64,000 nt of DNA from an uncultured Lachnospiraceae bacterium. Lineage in GTDB: Bacteria; Bacillota; Clostridia; Lachnospirales; Lachnospiraceae. This document shows, piece after piece, positions 26,142-34,321 of the stretch. Numbering within the stretch: position 1 is the first letter of the stretch; each line of letters begins with the position of its first letter. A model generated the notes under the pieces. The model did not search any database. It worked only from the letters and a program-made list of their open reading frames with translations, and was not told the DNA's origin. A program made the translations under genes and the position numbers. The stretch lies in NCBI GenBank assembly GCA_934394565.1, contig CAKRQV010000001.1, forward strand, positions 1 to 64,000, read 5' to 3'.

Positions 26142-26887
26142 TAGGGACTGACACGGAACCAGTAGGTATACAGCTGGGTAAAACCAAGCTGTTCGTACAA
26201 CGTTCGTGCCGGTGTGTTGCCGGCCACAACCTGCAGATAGGCTTTCTTGGCACCTTGCTTCTGCCCCTGGAGCAGTATACTTTTGCAGATCGCCTCGGCA
26301 AAATGGCGTCGACGGTATGCAGGATCTACATGGATCGCATAGATGCCGATATAGTCCCGGTCAAGGATGCCAAGTCCTGTAGCTACATATCGCCCGCCGG
26401 CTTCGATATGGGCGGCGATGGTGCGCTTGGGAATGGCCCGGTACATGGAGGGGACGATCTGGCGATGGATTTCATTTGTCATTTCTTTCAGATCGAACAA
26501 GGAGTTGATCCAGTCCATATGGATAACAGGATCCAATAGCACCTGCACGTTCGGTACAGGTGTGATTTCCTGTGGGATGGGCATGGTCATGACGTCTGTT
26601 GTGTGTTCGATTTCATAGTGTCTTTTTTCCAACATGGTGTCAAAAGAAGGAACCAGAAAAGGATTGATTTTGAAAATACAGGGTGTTCCCCAGTCCCGGT
26701 AGATGGATTCACAGTAGGCAATCTTTTCGTCCAGGGGAATCGTGGAAGGACCAAGCTGTTCAACACTGTTGGTGCGGTGCGTATAAAAATAAGAAAACCG
26801 GAGGATCCAGCTGTCATAGATCTGCATCTGGTGAGAAGGCCAGGCATTCAGAGAAAGATCCTCGATCAATTTGATTTCGTTTGCCAT
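26132..26887 (-). CDS. GNAT family N-acetyltransferase
   Basis: A 251-residue protein. The C-terminal half is a GNAT domain (YIGIYAIHVDPAYRRRHFAEAICKSILLQGQKQGAKKAYLQVVAGNTPARTLYEQLGFTQLYTYWFR) with the acetyl-CoA loop in RRRHFAEA. The N-terminal half (residues 1-120) contains RFSYFYTHRTNSVEQLG, typical of two-domain GNATs whose first half is degenerate. Substrate unknown. AAAGGAG lies before the ATG at 26887. Its tail overlaps whiA tail-to-tail. Confidence 0.88.
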   Translation of the reverse strand: MANEIKLIEDLSLNAWPSHQMQIYDSWILRFSYFYTHRTNSVEQLGPSTIPLDEKIAYCESIYRDWGTPCIFKINPFLVPSFDTMLEKRHYEIEHTTDVMTMPIPQEITPVPNVQVLLDPVIHMDWINSLFDLKEMTNEIHRQIVPSMYRAIPKRTIAAHIEAGGRYVATGLGILDRDYIGIYAIHVDPAYRRRHFAEAICKSILLQGQKQGAKKAYLQVVAGNTPARTLYEQLGFTQLYTYWFRVSPYYI

Positions 26888-27026
26888 AATGACTCCTTTG
26901 CGAAAACAGGATATGATACAAATCTTTACATATTATAATGTAGAAAGATAAAGATGGCAACTTGAAAGTGATACTCTGCGGGGGACTGCAGCCCGATGAC
27001 ACGGACGGAGGATCTGTTTAAAATTC

Positions 27027-27054
27027 TTGCAATGAGTCAGCAATGTGTTATAAT
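27027..27054 (+). promoter_or_regulatory. Promoter of the SipW-like gene
   Basis: TTGCAA (27027-27032), 16-nt spacer, TATAAT (27049-27054). Confidence 0.6.
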
Positions 27055-27108
27055 ATCTTGGAGTATATATGCTATGGGGAGTAGCGTTTGGTATAAGGAG
27101 TATAGGAC

Positions 27109-28224
27109 ATGTCTAGATTTTTGAAAGTAATCGTAAATGTTGTCCTGATCTGTGCTCTGCTTTCGGCGGCAGCCCTTCTGGTTCCGTCACTTGTGGGTGT
27201 GGAGATGGATATTATTGAAAATGACAGAGTTGAGACCAATCTGCCTGTGGGCAGCGTGGTATATGGCAAGGTAAAAAATCTGCAGGATATCAAGTTTGGG
27301 GATGAGGTTTTTGTCAGCGAATCTGACGGATCGAAATACCTGTACCGTGTTAATGCAGTGGATGCGGAGAATAGTACCGTTGTACTTAAGGATGCCAAAA
27401 ATGATGCAGCGGACACAGTGGAGAAGGAAGCCTCTTCCCTGTGCGTAGCGATGATTACAGTGCCATTGCTGGGATATCTGGCAGCTGCAGCTGGTTCTGT
27501 CAAGGGATGGATCATCATTGGTCTGGTGGCACTTCTGCTTTTACTCCTGTTTGTCCTGTCTGAAATCTGGAGAAAGGACAAGCTGAAAGAAGAGGAAGAA
27601 GATGACGAGGACGGCGATGCCGAGGAGCTTGAAGAAGCCCGTGAAGCCAAAAAACGCAAAAAGAAAGAAAAAAAGGCTATGAAAAAAGCTGCGAAATATG
27701 CCGACGATGATGACGACGAAGAGTACGAGGAATACCTGAAAAAGAAACAGGAAAAGAAAGCGGCAAAGCGTGCAAGAAAGGCTGCAAAGAAAGAAGCCCG
27801 TCAGATCAGCGAAGAACCAATGGCTAAAACAAGAGCGATTGAGGCTGAGCCGGAAGCAGAGGAACCTGTACAGAATACGGCAGATCTGTTTGAGGCAGCC
27901 CGTATGGAGATCGCTTCTTCTGTAAGCAGCGCCATGGCAGAAGACCAGGTACCTGCAGCGCAGGAGTCAGAGGCTGATCTGGAAGCCGCATTGACCCAGG
28001 AACTTGCCAGGGCAGCCACAGATGCTGTGCAGGAGCGCTTAAAGGATCAGGAGCCGGCAGCAGATGCCGCAGAGGAAGAATCCGAAGATTCCCGGGAAAT
28101 CGTTATGCCGAGCTATACGGCGGATGAGCTGATCCGCAAAGCCATCATGGCCGGTGATGAGCCGGACATCGTAGAGGACAAGGATCTGAGCCTGACGTTG
28201 CTGGATTATACCGACTGTCTGTAA
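27109..28224 (+). CDS. S26B signal-peptidase-like protein, catalytic residues apparently lost
   Basis: A 371-residue membrane protein. Helix 1 (about 5-27), then a domain of about 90 residues that follows the SipW/S26B plan: LPVGSVVYGKV, FGDEVFV, YRVNAVD, KDAKNDAAD, a GYLAAAAG segment and a second helix (about 133-152). Active members have SGSMEPT before the PVG and HRV in place of YRV; here the corresponding segments read ENDRVETNLPVG and YLYRV, so neither nucleophile Ser nor base His is present. A highly charged Asp/Glu/Lys/Ala tail (157-371) follows. AAGGAG precedes the ATG. It may act as a scaffold or pseudoprotease. Confidence 0.75.
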   Translation: MSRFLKVIVNVVLICALLSAAALLVPSLVGVEMDIIENDRVETNLPVGSVVYGKVKNLQDIKFGDEVFVSESDGSKYLYRVNAVDAENSTVVLKDAKNDAADTVEKEASSLCVAMITVPLLGYLAAAAGSVKGWIIIGLVALLLLLLFVLSEIWRKDKLKEEEEDDEDGDAEELEEAREAKKRKKKEKKAMKKAAKYADDDDDEEYEEYLKKKQEKKAAKRARKAAKKEARQISEEPMAKTRAIEAEPEAEEPVQNTADLFEAARMEIASSVSSAMAEDQVPAAQESEADLEAALTQELARAATDAVQERLKDQEPAADAAEEESEDSREIVMPSYTADELIRKAIMAGDEPDIVEDKDLSLTLLDYTDCL

Positions 28225-28272
28225 AATATGTCAATGAATCTTAATGCATCAAAAAAAATACAAAAAAATGCA

Positions 28273-28300
28273 AAAACCCCTTGCCAACGCAAGGGGTTTT
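28273..28300. terminator. Bidirectional terminator before the S10 operon
   Basis: AAAACCCCTTG (28273-28283) and CAAGGGGTTTT (28290-28300) form a perfect 11-bp stem with a 6-nt loop. Confidence 0.85.
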
Positions 28301-28309
28301 ATGTATAAT
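28281..28309 (+). promoter_or_regulatory. S10 operon promoter
   Basis: TTGCCA (28281-28286), 17-nt spacer, TATAAT (28304-28309). The -35 element lies inside the terminator hairpin of the previous gene. Confidence 0.7.
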
Positions 28310-28315
28310 ACGAAC

Positions 28316-28537
28316 GTTGTGACATGATAGCTATGAAGCGTGAGGTTGCTGCCCTAATGTGGCAGGTTTTCCGTGGAGCGAATGTCAAGTTAGAAAACTG
28401 ACGACAAGTCACTGTACAAAACTTATAACGTCCATTGAAAGCATGGAAACAACGTGTGTAACCCTGTAGGACACACACGGGAAAGTGTACAGTCACCGCT
28501 TGTCGCTCGAAAAAGCGAAAAGGAGGCGACTTTTTTT
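28316..28537 (+). promoter_or_regulatory. Structured S10-operon leader with attenuator-like hairpin
   Basis: The 220-nt leader can fold: TGACAT (28320-28325) with ATGTCA (28382-28387), enclosing CTGCC/GGCAG; near the end GTCGC (28502-28506) pairs with GCGAC (28526-28530) and is followed by seven T up to the start codon. That last hairpin looks like an intrinsic terminator and its 3' arm overlaps the AGGAGG of rpsJ (28521-28526). This would allow control by attenuation or by masking the ribosome-binding site, as expected for autoregulated r-protein operons. Confidence 0.65.
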
Positions 28538-28855
28538 ATGGCAAGTCAAGTAATGAGAATCACACTGAAAGCTTACGATCATCAGCTGGTTGATGCATCC
28601 GCAGCAAAAATCATCGAAACTGTAAAGAAGAACGGATCTGTAGTGAGTGGTCCGGTACCCCTTCCGACAAAGAAAGAGGTAGTTACAATTCTTCGTGCTG
28701 TTCACAAATACAAAGACAGCCGCGAGCAGTTCGAGCAGAGAACTCATAAAAGACTGATCGATATCATCACACCTACTCAGAAAACTGTAGATGCTCTGAG
28801 CAGACTGGAAATGCCGGCTGGCGTTTACATTGATATCAAAATGAAGCAGAAATAA
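28538..28855 (+). CDS. rpsJ: 30S ribosomal protein S10
   Basis: A 105-residue S10 (MRITLKAYDHQLVDASAAKIIETVKKNGSVVSGPVPLPTKKEVVTILRAVHKYKDSREQFEQRTHKRLIDI). Part of the 30S head, and as NusE a partner of NusB in antitermination. First gene of the operon, behind a long leader. The ATG at 28538 is set by AGGAGG at 28521-28526; an earlier in-frame start inside the leader would not make a normal S10. Confidence 0.97.
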   Translation: MASQVMRITLKAYDHQLVDASAAKIIETVKKNGSVVSGPVPLPTKKEVVTILRAVHKYKDSREQFEQRTHKRLIDIITPTQKTVDALSRLEMPAGVYIDIKMKQK

Positions 28856-28988
28856 TTCTGCAACCCCAAATTTGGTAACAGTCCTGAAGCTTTAGATATA
28901 GAAGTAATGATTCATCATTCCACATATATCTACTGTTCTAGGATGATCGCAATAGCGATCCGCTGTAGATTAACAGGAGGTAAAAAGA

Positions 28989-29624
28989 ATGAAGAAAGCT
29001 ATCTTAGCTACCAAAGTCGGAATGACTCAAATCTTCAACGAGGACGGAGTTCTTACTCCGGTAACAGTACTGCAGGCTGGCCCGGTTGTTGTAACACAGG
29101 TCAAGACAGTCGAGAATGACGGTTACAGCGCAGTACAGGTTGGTTTTGTTGACAAGAGAGAAAAACTCGTTAACAAGCCGCTGAAAGGACACTTTGACAA
29201 AGCTGGCGTATCCTACAAGAGATACATCAGAGAGTTCAGACTGGAAGATGCAGAAAGCTATGCATTAGGCCAGGAGATCAAAGCTGACATCTTCGCCGCT
29301 GGTGAGAAGATCGATGCAACCGCCATTTCCAAAGGTAAAGGATTCCAGGGCGCAATCAAGAGACATGGTCAGAGCAGAGGACCTATGGCTCATGGTTCCA
29401 AGTTCCATCGTCATGCAGGTTCCAACGGTTCTTCTTCTGATCCGAGCCATGTATTCAAAGGCAAAAAGATGCCGGGTCACATGGGAAGCAAGAAGACGAC
29501 TGTTCAGAATCTTGAGATCGTCAAAGTAGATGTTGAAAACAATCTGCTTCTGGTTAAGGGCGCTGTACCGGGACCGAAGAAAGCAATGGTAACTATCAAA
29601 GAAACCGTTAAGTCCGGTAAGTAA
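28989..29624 (+). CDS. rplC: 50S ribosomal protein L3
   Basis: A 211-residue L3: KAILATKVGMTQIFNEDGVLTPVTVLQAGPVVVTQVKT at the N terminus, and the extended loop ...GHGSKFHRHAGSNGSSSDPSHVFKGKKMPGHMG near the peptidyl-transferase centre. One of the first proteins to bind 23S rRNA. ACAGGAGG lies 10 nt before the ATG. It follows rpsJ after 133 nt. Confidence 0.97.
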   Translation: MKKAILATKVGMTQIFNEDGVLTPVTVLQAGPVVVTQVKTVENDGYSAVQVGFVDKREKLVNKPLKGHFDKAGVSYKRYIREFRLEDAESYALGQEIKADIFAAGEKIDATAISKGKGFQGAIKRHGQSRGPMAHGSKFHRHAGSNGSSSDPSHVFKGKKMPGHMGSKKTTVQNLEIVKVDVENNLLLVKGAVPGPKKAMVTIKETVKSGK

Positions 29625-29650
29625 GCTTTACAGGAAAGGAGGACACACAG

Positions 29651-30271
29651 ATGGCAAACGTATCTGTATTTAATATGGAAGGCAACGAAGTTGGAACAAT
29701 CGAACTGAACGATGCCATTTTCGGAGTTGAGATCAACGAGAATCTGGTACATCAGGCAGTCGTTCTCCAGCTTGCAAATAATCGTCAGGGTACTCAGAAA
29801 GCAAAAACCCGCTCTGAAGTTAGCGGAGGCGGAAGAAAACCCTGGAGACAGAAAGGAACCGGTCATGCAAGACAGGGTTCAACAAGAGCTCCGCAGTGGA
29901 CAGGCGGCGGCGTAGTATTCGCTCCGGTTCCGAGAGACTATTCTTTCAAAATGAACAAGAAAGAAAAGAAAGCAGCTCTGAAATCCGTTCTGACATCCAA
30001 AGTTCAGGAGAGCAAGATCGTAGTTCTTGACGAACTGAAGATGGATGCAATCAAGACAAAAGATTTCGCAAAAGTTATGAGCAACCTGAAAGTTGACAAT
30101 GCACTGGTTGTCACAGCAGCTATGGATACAAACGTAATCATGTCTGCAAAGAACATCCCGGGTGTTGCAACAAGCGTAGCATCTGACATCAATGTGTATG
30201 ATGTTCTGAATCATACAACACTGGTTGTAACCAAAGATGCTGTAGCATCTATCGAGGAGGTGTTCGCATAA
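29651..30271 (+). CDS. rplD: 50S ribosomal protein L4
   Basis: A 206-residue L4 with the exit-tunnel loop region RSEVSGGGRKPWRQKGTGHARQGSTRAPQWTGGGVVFAP. In E. coli L4 also represses the S10 operon by binding its leader; the leader found upstream of rpsJ here makes similar autoregulation possible. AAAGGAGG precedes the ATG. Its stop codon overlaps the start codon of rplW by one base. Confidence 0.97.
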   Translation: MANVSVFNMEGNEVGTIELNDAIFGVEINENLVHQAVVLQLANNRQGTQKAKTRSEVSGGGRKPWRQKGTGHARQGSTRAPQWTGGGVVFAPVPRDYSFKMNKKEKKAALKSVLTSKVQESKIVVLDELKMDAIKTKDFAKVMSNLKVDNALVVTAAMDTNVIMSAKNIPGVATSVASDINVYDVLNHTTLVVTKDAVASIEEVFA

Positions 30272-30570
30272 TGGCAGATATCAAGTATTATGACGTTATT
30301 CTGAAACCGGTCATCACTGAGAAGAGCATGAATCAGATGGCTGAGAAGAAATACACATTCCTGGTTCATCCGGAAGCAACAAAGCCGATGATCAAAGAAG
30401 CCGTTGAAAAAATGTTCGAAGGAACAAAAGTTAAACGTGTAAACACCTTAAACTGCGATGGCAAAAAGAGACGTCGTGGTATGGTAATCGGCAGAACAGC
30501 AAAGACCAAAAAGGCAATCGTTTTCCTGACAGAGGAAAGCAAAGATATCGAGATCTTCGAAGGTCTTTAA
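30271..30570 (+). CDS. rplW: 50S ribosomal protein L23
   Basis: A 99-residue L23 (YYDVILKPVITEKSMNQMAEKKYTFLVHPEATKPMIKEAVEKMFEGTKVKRVNTLNCDGKKRR). It sits at the tunnel exit and is the docking site for trigger factor and SRP. ATAATG overlap with rplD and the internal GAGGAGG at the end of rplD show tight coupling. Confidence 0.97.
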   Translation: MADIKYYDVILKPVITEKSMNQMAEKKYTFLVHPEATKPMIKEAVEKMFEGTKVKRVNTLNCDGKKRRRGMVIGRTAKTKKAIVFLTEESKDIEIFEGL

Positions 30571-30644
30571 TTAAGTAGGGGTCAGGAAAAACATCCGAAT
30601 ATCTGGCCCGGCAATTACGGCAACGTAAATGAAAGGAGATTGAC

Positions 30645-31493
30645 ATGGGAATTAAGACATACAACCCATATACACCTTCCAGAAGAAACATGACAGGTTC
30701 TGATTTCGCTGAGATCACAACCAACAAGCCGGAGAAGTCCCTGGTAACTTCTCTGAAGAAAAATTCTGGACGTAATAATCAGGGTAAGATCACTGTCAGA
30801 CATCAGGGCGGTGGTAACAGAAGAAAATACAGAATGATCGATTTCAAGAGAAATAGCAAAGACGGTATTCCGGCAACTGTTAAATCTATCGAATACGATC
30901 CGAACAGAACAGCTAACATTGCACTGATCTGCTACGCAGACGGTGAGAAGGCATACATCCTCGCTCCGGAAGGACTGAAGGTTGGCATGAAAGTTATGGC
31001 TGGCGTAGATGCTGAGATCAGACCGGGCAACTGCCTGCCGATGTCTCAGATCCCGGTTGGTACTATGATCCACAACATCGAAATGCACCCGGGAAAAGGT
31101 GGCCAGATGGTTCGTGCCGCTGGTAATGCAGCTCAGCTGATGGCTAAGGAAGGCAAATACGCAACACTGCGTCTGCCGTCCGGCGAAATGAGAATGGTTC
31201 CGCTTGAGTGCCGTGCAACAATCGGTGTTGTAGGTAACGGCGAGCACAACCTGATCAACATCGGTAAAGCAGGACGTAAACGTCACATGGGTATCCGCCC
31301 GACAGTTCGTGGTTCCGTTATGAACCCGAATGACCATCCGCATGGTGGTGGTGAAGGACGTGCTCCGATCGGCCGTCCGGGTCCGTGTACACCGTGGGGT
31401 AAACCTGCTATGGGTCTGAAGACCAGAAATAAACACAAACAGTCTAACAAGTACATCGTAAGAAGAAGAGATGGAAAAGCGCTGAGCAAATAA
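30645..31493 (+). CDS. rplB: 50S ribosomal protein L2
   Basis: A 282-residue L2, the most conserved large-subunit protein, needed for subunit joining and peptidyl transfer. It shows the N-terminal YNPYTPSRRNMTGSDFAEIT, the GVRHQGGGNRRKYR-like RNA-binding region, and the C-terminal VMNPNDHPHGGGEGRAPIGRPGPCTPWGKPA containing the functionally important histidine. AAAGGAG precedes the ATG. Confidence 0.97.
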   Translation: MGIKTYNPYTPSRRNMTGSDFAEITTNKPEKSLVTSLKKNSGRNNQGKITVRHQGGGNRRKYRMIDFKRNSKDGIPATVKSIEYDPNRTANIALICYADGEKAYILAPEGLKVGMKVMAGVDAEIRPGNCLPMSQIPVGTMIHNIEMHPGKGGQMVRAAGNAAQLMAKEGKYATLRLPSGEMRMVPLECRATIGVVGNGEHNLINIGKAGRKRHMGIRPTVRGSVMNPNDHPHGGGEGRAPIGRPGPCTPWGKPAMGLKTRNKHKQSNKYIVRRRDGKALSK

Positions 31494-31505
31494 GGAGGTA
31501 AAAGT

Positions 31506-31790
31506 ATGTCACGTTCATTGAAAAAAGGACCTTTCGCTGATGAGAGTCTGCTGAAGAAAGTAGATGCCATGAATGCGTCTGGTGCAAAAAGTGTAATCAA
31601 GACATGGTCCCGTCGCTCTACAATTTTCCCGAGCTTCGTTGGACATACATTTGCCGTGCATGACGGAAGAAGACATGTGCCGGTATATGTAACAGAGGAT
31701 ATGGTTGGCCACAAACTTGGTGAGTTCGTAGCTACCAGAACCTACAGAGGACACGGTAAAGACGAAAAGAAGAGCGGTGTCCGCAGATAA
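31506..31790 (+). CDS. rpsS: 30S ribosomal protein S19
   Basis: A 94-residue S19 (SRSLKKGPFADESLLKKVDAMN, and STIFPSFVGHTFAVHDGRRHVPVYVTEDMVGHKLGEF). Located in the 30S head near S13. AAGGAGG precedes the ATG, 12 nt after rplB. Confidence 0.97.
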   Translation: MSRSLKKGPFADESLLKKVDAMNASGAKSVIKTWSRRSTIFPSFVGHTFAVHDGRRHVPVYVTEDMVGHKLGEFVATRTYRGHGKDEKKSGVRR

Positions 31791-31804
31791 TTTAGTTTTT
31801 TTCC

Positions 31805-31837
31805 CCGCCTGCGCCTGAGCTTTTCGGGCGTATGCGG
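31805..31837 (+). promoter_or_regulatory. Hairpin between rpsS and rplV
   Basis: CCGC (31805-31808) with GCGG (31834-31837) and CGCC (31812-31815) with GGCG (31827-31830) form a two-step stem with a T-rich run on its 5' side. The rest of this 129-nt gap shows a smaller GGCT/AGCC hairpin before the AGGAGG of rplV. Possibly an mRNA processing site. Confidence 0.4.
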
Positions 31838-31919
31838 ATGACCTGGACCCTGGAGACGGGCGAAGGGTGCTGATGATAATCACTGGCTGGTAAGCCGAAA
31901 TATGAAAGGAGGATTTATC

Positions 31920-32306
31920 ATGGCAAAAGGACATAGATCCCAAATTAAGAGAGCAAGAAATGCTGAGAAAGATAAGAGACCTTCCGCAAAGCTGTCTTAC
32001 GCAAGAGTTTCTGTTCAGAAAGCATGTTATGTATTAGACGCAATCAGAGGTAAGGATGTTCAGACCGCCCTTGGTATTCTGACATACAATCCGAGATATG
32101 CTTCCAGTCTCATCAAGAAGCTGCTGGAGTCTGCTATCGCTAATGCAGAAAACAACAACGGTATGAGCGCTGAGAATCTTTACATTGCAGAGTGCTACGC
32201 TAACAAGGCACCGACAATGAAGAGAATTCACCCGAGAGCACAGGGCAGAGCTTACAGAATTGAGAAGAGAACAAGTCATATCTCTATCGTATTGGATGAA
32301 AGATAA
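31920..32306 (+). CDS. rplV: 50S ribosomal protein L22
   Basis: A 128-residue L22. Core: AKLSYARVSVQKACYVLDAIRGKDVQTALGILTYNPRYASSLIKKLLESAIANAENNNGM, and the tunnel beta-hairpin APTMKRIHPRAQGRAYRIEKRTSHI, whose tip lines the exit tunnel near the macrolide site. AAAGGAGG precedes the ATG at 31920. The N terminus carries a basic extension (MAKGHRSQIKRARNAEKDKR) longer than in E. coli. Confidence 0.97.
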   Translation: MAKGHRSQIKRARNAEKDKRPSAKLSYARVSVQKACYVLDAIRGKDVQTALGILTYNPRYASSLIKKLLESAIANAENNNGMSAENLYIAECYANKAPTMKRIHPRAQGRAYRIEKRTSHISIVLDER

Positions 32307-32317
32307 GGAGGAAAGTC

Positions 32318-32974
32318 ATGGGACAGAAAGTAAATCCGCATGGACTCAGAGTCGGTGTTATTAAAGACTGGGATTCCAAATGGTATGCAGAAGGAAACTT
32401 CTCTGATTACCTGGTAGAAGACTACAATATCAGAAAATTCCTTAAGAAAAAATTATACAGTGCTGGCGTGTCCAGAATCGAGATCGAGAGAGCATCCGAT
32501 CGTGTGAAAGTGATCATCTACACAGCTAAACCGGGCGTTGTTATCGGTAAAGGTGGCGCAGAGATCGAGAAAGTTAAAAAAGAAATGCAGAAGCTTACAG
32601 ATAAGAAGCTGGTTGTTGACATCAAAGAGGTTAAGAGACCGGATAAAGATGCTCAGCTTGTTGCTGAAAATATTGCCCTGCAGCTGGAGAACCGTATCTC
32701 CTTCCGTCGTGCTATGAAGTCCTGCATGTCCAGAACAATGAAAGCCGGCGCTAAAGGTATCAAAACTTCCGTATCCGGACGTCTTGGTGGTGCAGATATG
32801 GCTCGTACAGAGTTCTACAGCGAAGGTACTATTCCGCTTCAGACACTGAGAGCAGATATCGACTATGGTTTCGCAGAAGCAGATACACAGTACGGAAAAG
32901 TTGGTGTTAAGACTTGGATCTACAACGGTGAAGTACTTCCAACCAAAGCAAAAAAGGAAGGGAGCGATAGATAA
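32318..32974 (+). CDS. rpsC: 30S ribosomal protein S3
   Basis: A 218-residue S3 with the N-terminal GQKVNPHGLRVGVIKDWDSKWYAE, a KH domain (VKVIIYTAKPGVVIGKGGAEIEKVKKEM) and the C-terminal domain with the RRAMKS motif. It forms the mRNA entry site and contributes to helicase activity. AAGGAGG precedes the ATG. Confidence 0.97.
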   Translation: MGQKVNPHGLRVGVIKDWDSKWYAEGNFSDYLVEDYNIRKFLKKKLYSAGVSRIEIERASDRVKVIIYTAKPGVVIGKGGAEIEKVKKEMQKLTDKKLVVDIKEVKRPDKDAQLVAENIALQLENRISFRRAMKSCMSRTMKAGAKGIKTSVSGRLGGADMARTEFYSEGTIPLQTLRADIDYGFAEADTQYGKVGVKTWIYNGEVLPTKAKKEGSDR

Positions 32975-32976
32975 TT

Positions 32977-33414
32977 ATGTTAATGCCGAAAAGAGTAAAA
33001 CGTCGTAAACAGTTCCGTGGCAGCATGAGAGGTAAAGCGCTCCGCGGAAATAAAATTAACTATGGTGAGTTCGGTCTTGTGGCTACAGAGCCCTGCTGGA
33101 TTCGCTCCAATCAGATCGAGGCAGCCCGTGTTGCCATGACCCGTTACATCAAACGTGGTGGTAAAGTTTGGATCAAGATCTTCCCGGACAAACCGGTAAC
33201 AGCTAAACCGGCTGAGACACGTATGGGTTCCGGTAAAGGATCTCTGGAATATTGGGTAGCAGTTGTTAAACCGGGCCGTGTAATGTTCGAGATCGCAGGT
33301 GTTCCGGAAGAAACAGCCAAAGAAGCGCTTCGTCTTGCTATGCATAAACTGCCCTGCAAGTGCAAAATCGCTTCCCGTGCAGACTTAGAAGGCGGTGATA
33401 ACAGTGAAAATTAA
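32977..33414 (+). CDS. rplP: 50S ribosomal protein L16
   Basis: A 145-residue L16 (MLMPKRVKRRKQFRGSMRGKALRGNKINYGEFGLVATEPCWIRSNQIEAARVAMTRYIKRGGKVWIKIFPDKP...ETRMGSGKGS). It helps shape the A and P sites. Starts 2 nt after rpsC, and its end overlaps rpmC by 11 nt. Confidence 0.97.
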   Translation: MLMPKRVKRRKQFRGSMRGKALRGNKINYGEFGLVATEPCWIRSNQIEAARVAMTRYIKRGGKVWIKIFPDKPVTAKPAETRMGSGKGSLEYWVAVVKPGRVMFEIAGVPEETAKEALRLAMHKLPCKCKIASRADLEGGDNSEN

Positions 33415-33613
33415 GAATTATGTAGAAGAATTAAAGGCTAAAACAGCTGTAGAGCTTCAGGAAGAATTAGTAGCTGCAAAGAAAGAGCTCTTTAACCTGA
33501 AATTCCAGAATGCTACCAATCAGCTGGATAACACAAGCCGCATCAAAGAGGTTCGTAAAAATATCGCAAGAATTCAGACCGTAATCGCTGAAAAGGCAAA
33601 TGCAGCTGAATAA
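33404..33613 (+). CDS. rpmC: 50S ribosomal protein L29
   Basis: A 69-residue two-helix protein (YVEELKAKTAVELQEELVAAKKELFNLKFQNATNQLDNTSRIKEVRKNIARIQTVI) near the tunnel exit. The GTG at 33404 lies about 8 nt after AGAAGGCGG and gives the normal L29 start; a GTG at 33395 overlaps that site. The start lies inside the end of rplP. Confidence 0.95.
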   Translation: MKIKNYVEELKAKTAVELQEELVAAKKELFNLKFQNATNQLDNTSRIKEVRKNIARIQTVIAEKANAAE

Positions 33614-33650
33614 TCGGCGTTGTCTATAAGATCGAAAGGAGACCATAATC

Positions 33651-33905
33651 GTGGAAAGAAATCTGAGAAAAACACGTGTTGGTAAAGTTGTCAGCAACAG
33701 AATGGACAAGACTATTGTTGTTGCCATCGAGGACCATGTAAAACATCCTCTTTACAAGAAAATCGTAAAGAGAACTTATAAGTTAAAAGCTCATGATGAG
33801 AACAACGAATGTAACATCGGTGATACCGTAAAAGTTATGGAAACCAGACCGCTGTCCAAGGACAAGAGATGGAGACTGGTTGAGATCGTTGAGAAAGTTA
33901 AATAA
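33651..33905 (+). CDS. rpsQ: 30S ribosomal protein S17
   Basis: An 84-residue S17 with OB fold (RNLRKTRVGKVVSNRMDKTIVVAIEDHVKHPLYKKIVKRTYKLKAHDENNECNIGDTVKVMETRPLSKDKRWRLVEIV). A primary 16S rRNA binder. GTG start with AAAGGAG upstream. Confidence 0.97.
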   Translation: MERNLRKTRVGKVVSNRMDKTIVVAIEDHVKHPLYKKIVKRTYKLKAHDENNECNIGDTVKVMETRPLSKDKRWRLVEIVEKVK

Positions 33906-33938
33906 TTCGTTTAGGATTGAACAAGGAGGAATACCGGC

Positions 33939-34307
33939 ATGATTCAGCAGGAAAGTAGATTAAAAGTTGCTGATAATACAGGTGCTAAGGAAATCCTGTG
34001 CATCCGTGTTATGGGCGGTTCTACAAGAAGATATGCGAACATCGGCGATGTGATCGTTGCATCCGTTAAAGATGCAACACCCGGCGGTGTTGTTAAAAAA
34101 GGTGATGTTGTAAAGGCTGTTGTTGTTCGTAGCGTTAAAGGCGCTCGTCGTAAAGACGGTTCTTACATCCGTTTTGATGAGAACGCTGCAGTTATCATCA
34201 AAGACGACAAGACACCGAGAGGAACCCGTATTTTTGGACCAGTAGCAAGAGAGCTGCGTGAGAAACAGTTCATGAAGATCGTTTCTCTGGCTCCGGAAGT
34301 ATTATAA
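33939..34307 (+). CDS. rplN: 50S ribosomal protein L14
   Basis: A 122-residue L14 (MIQQESRLKVADNTGAKEILCIRVMGGSTRRYANIGDVIVASVKDATPGGVVKKGDVVKAVVVR). It contacts the 30S subunit and is a binding site of the silencing factor RsfS. AAGGAGG precedes the ATG. First gene of the classical spc segment, contiguous here with S10 genes. Confidence 0.97.
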   Translation: MIQQESRLKVADNTGAKEILCIRVMGGSTRRYANIGDVIVASVKDATPGGVVKKGDVVKAVVVRSVKGARRKDGSYIRFDENAAVIIKDDKTPRGTRIFGPVARELREKQFMKIVSLAPEVL

Positions 34308-34321
34308 GGAGGATCGGCTAA

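Noticed and set aside
30615..31436. Long minus-strand frame opposite rplB
   Set aside because: Shadow of a highly conserved ribosomal gene, with no ribosome-binding site or recognisable domain.
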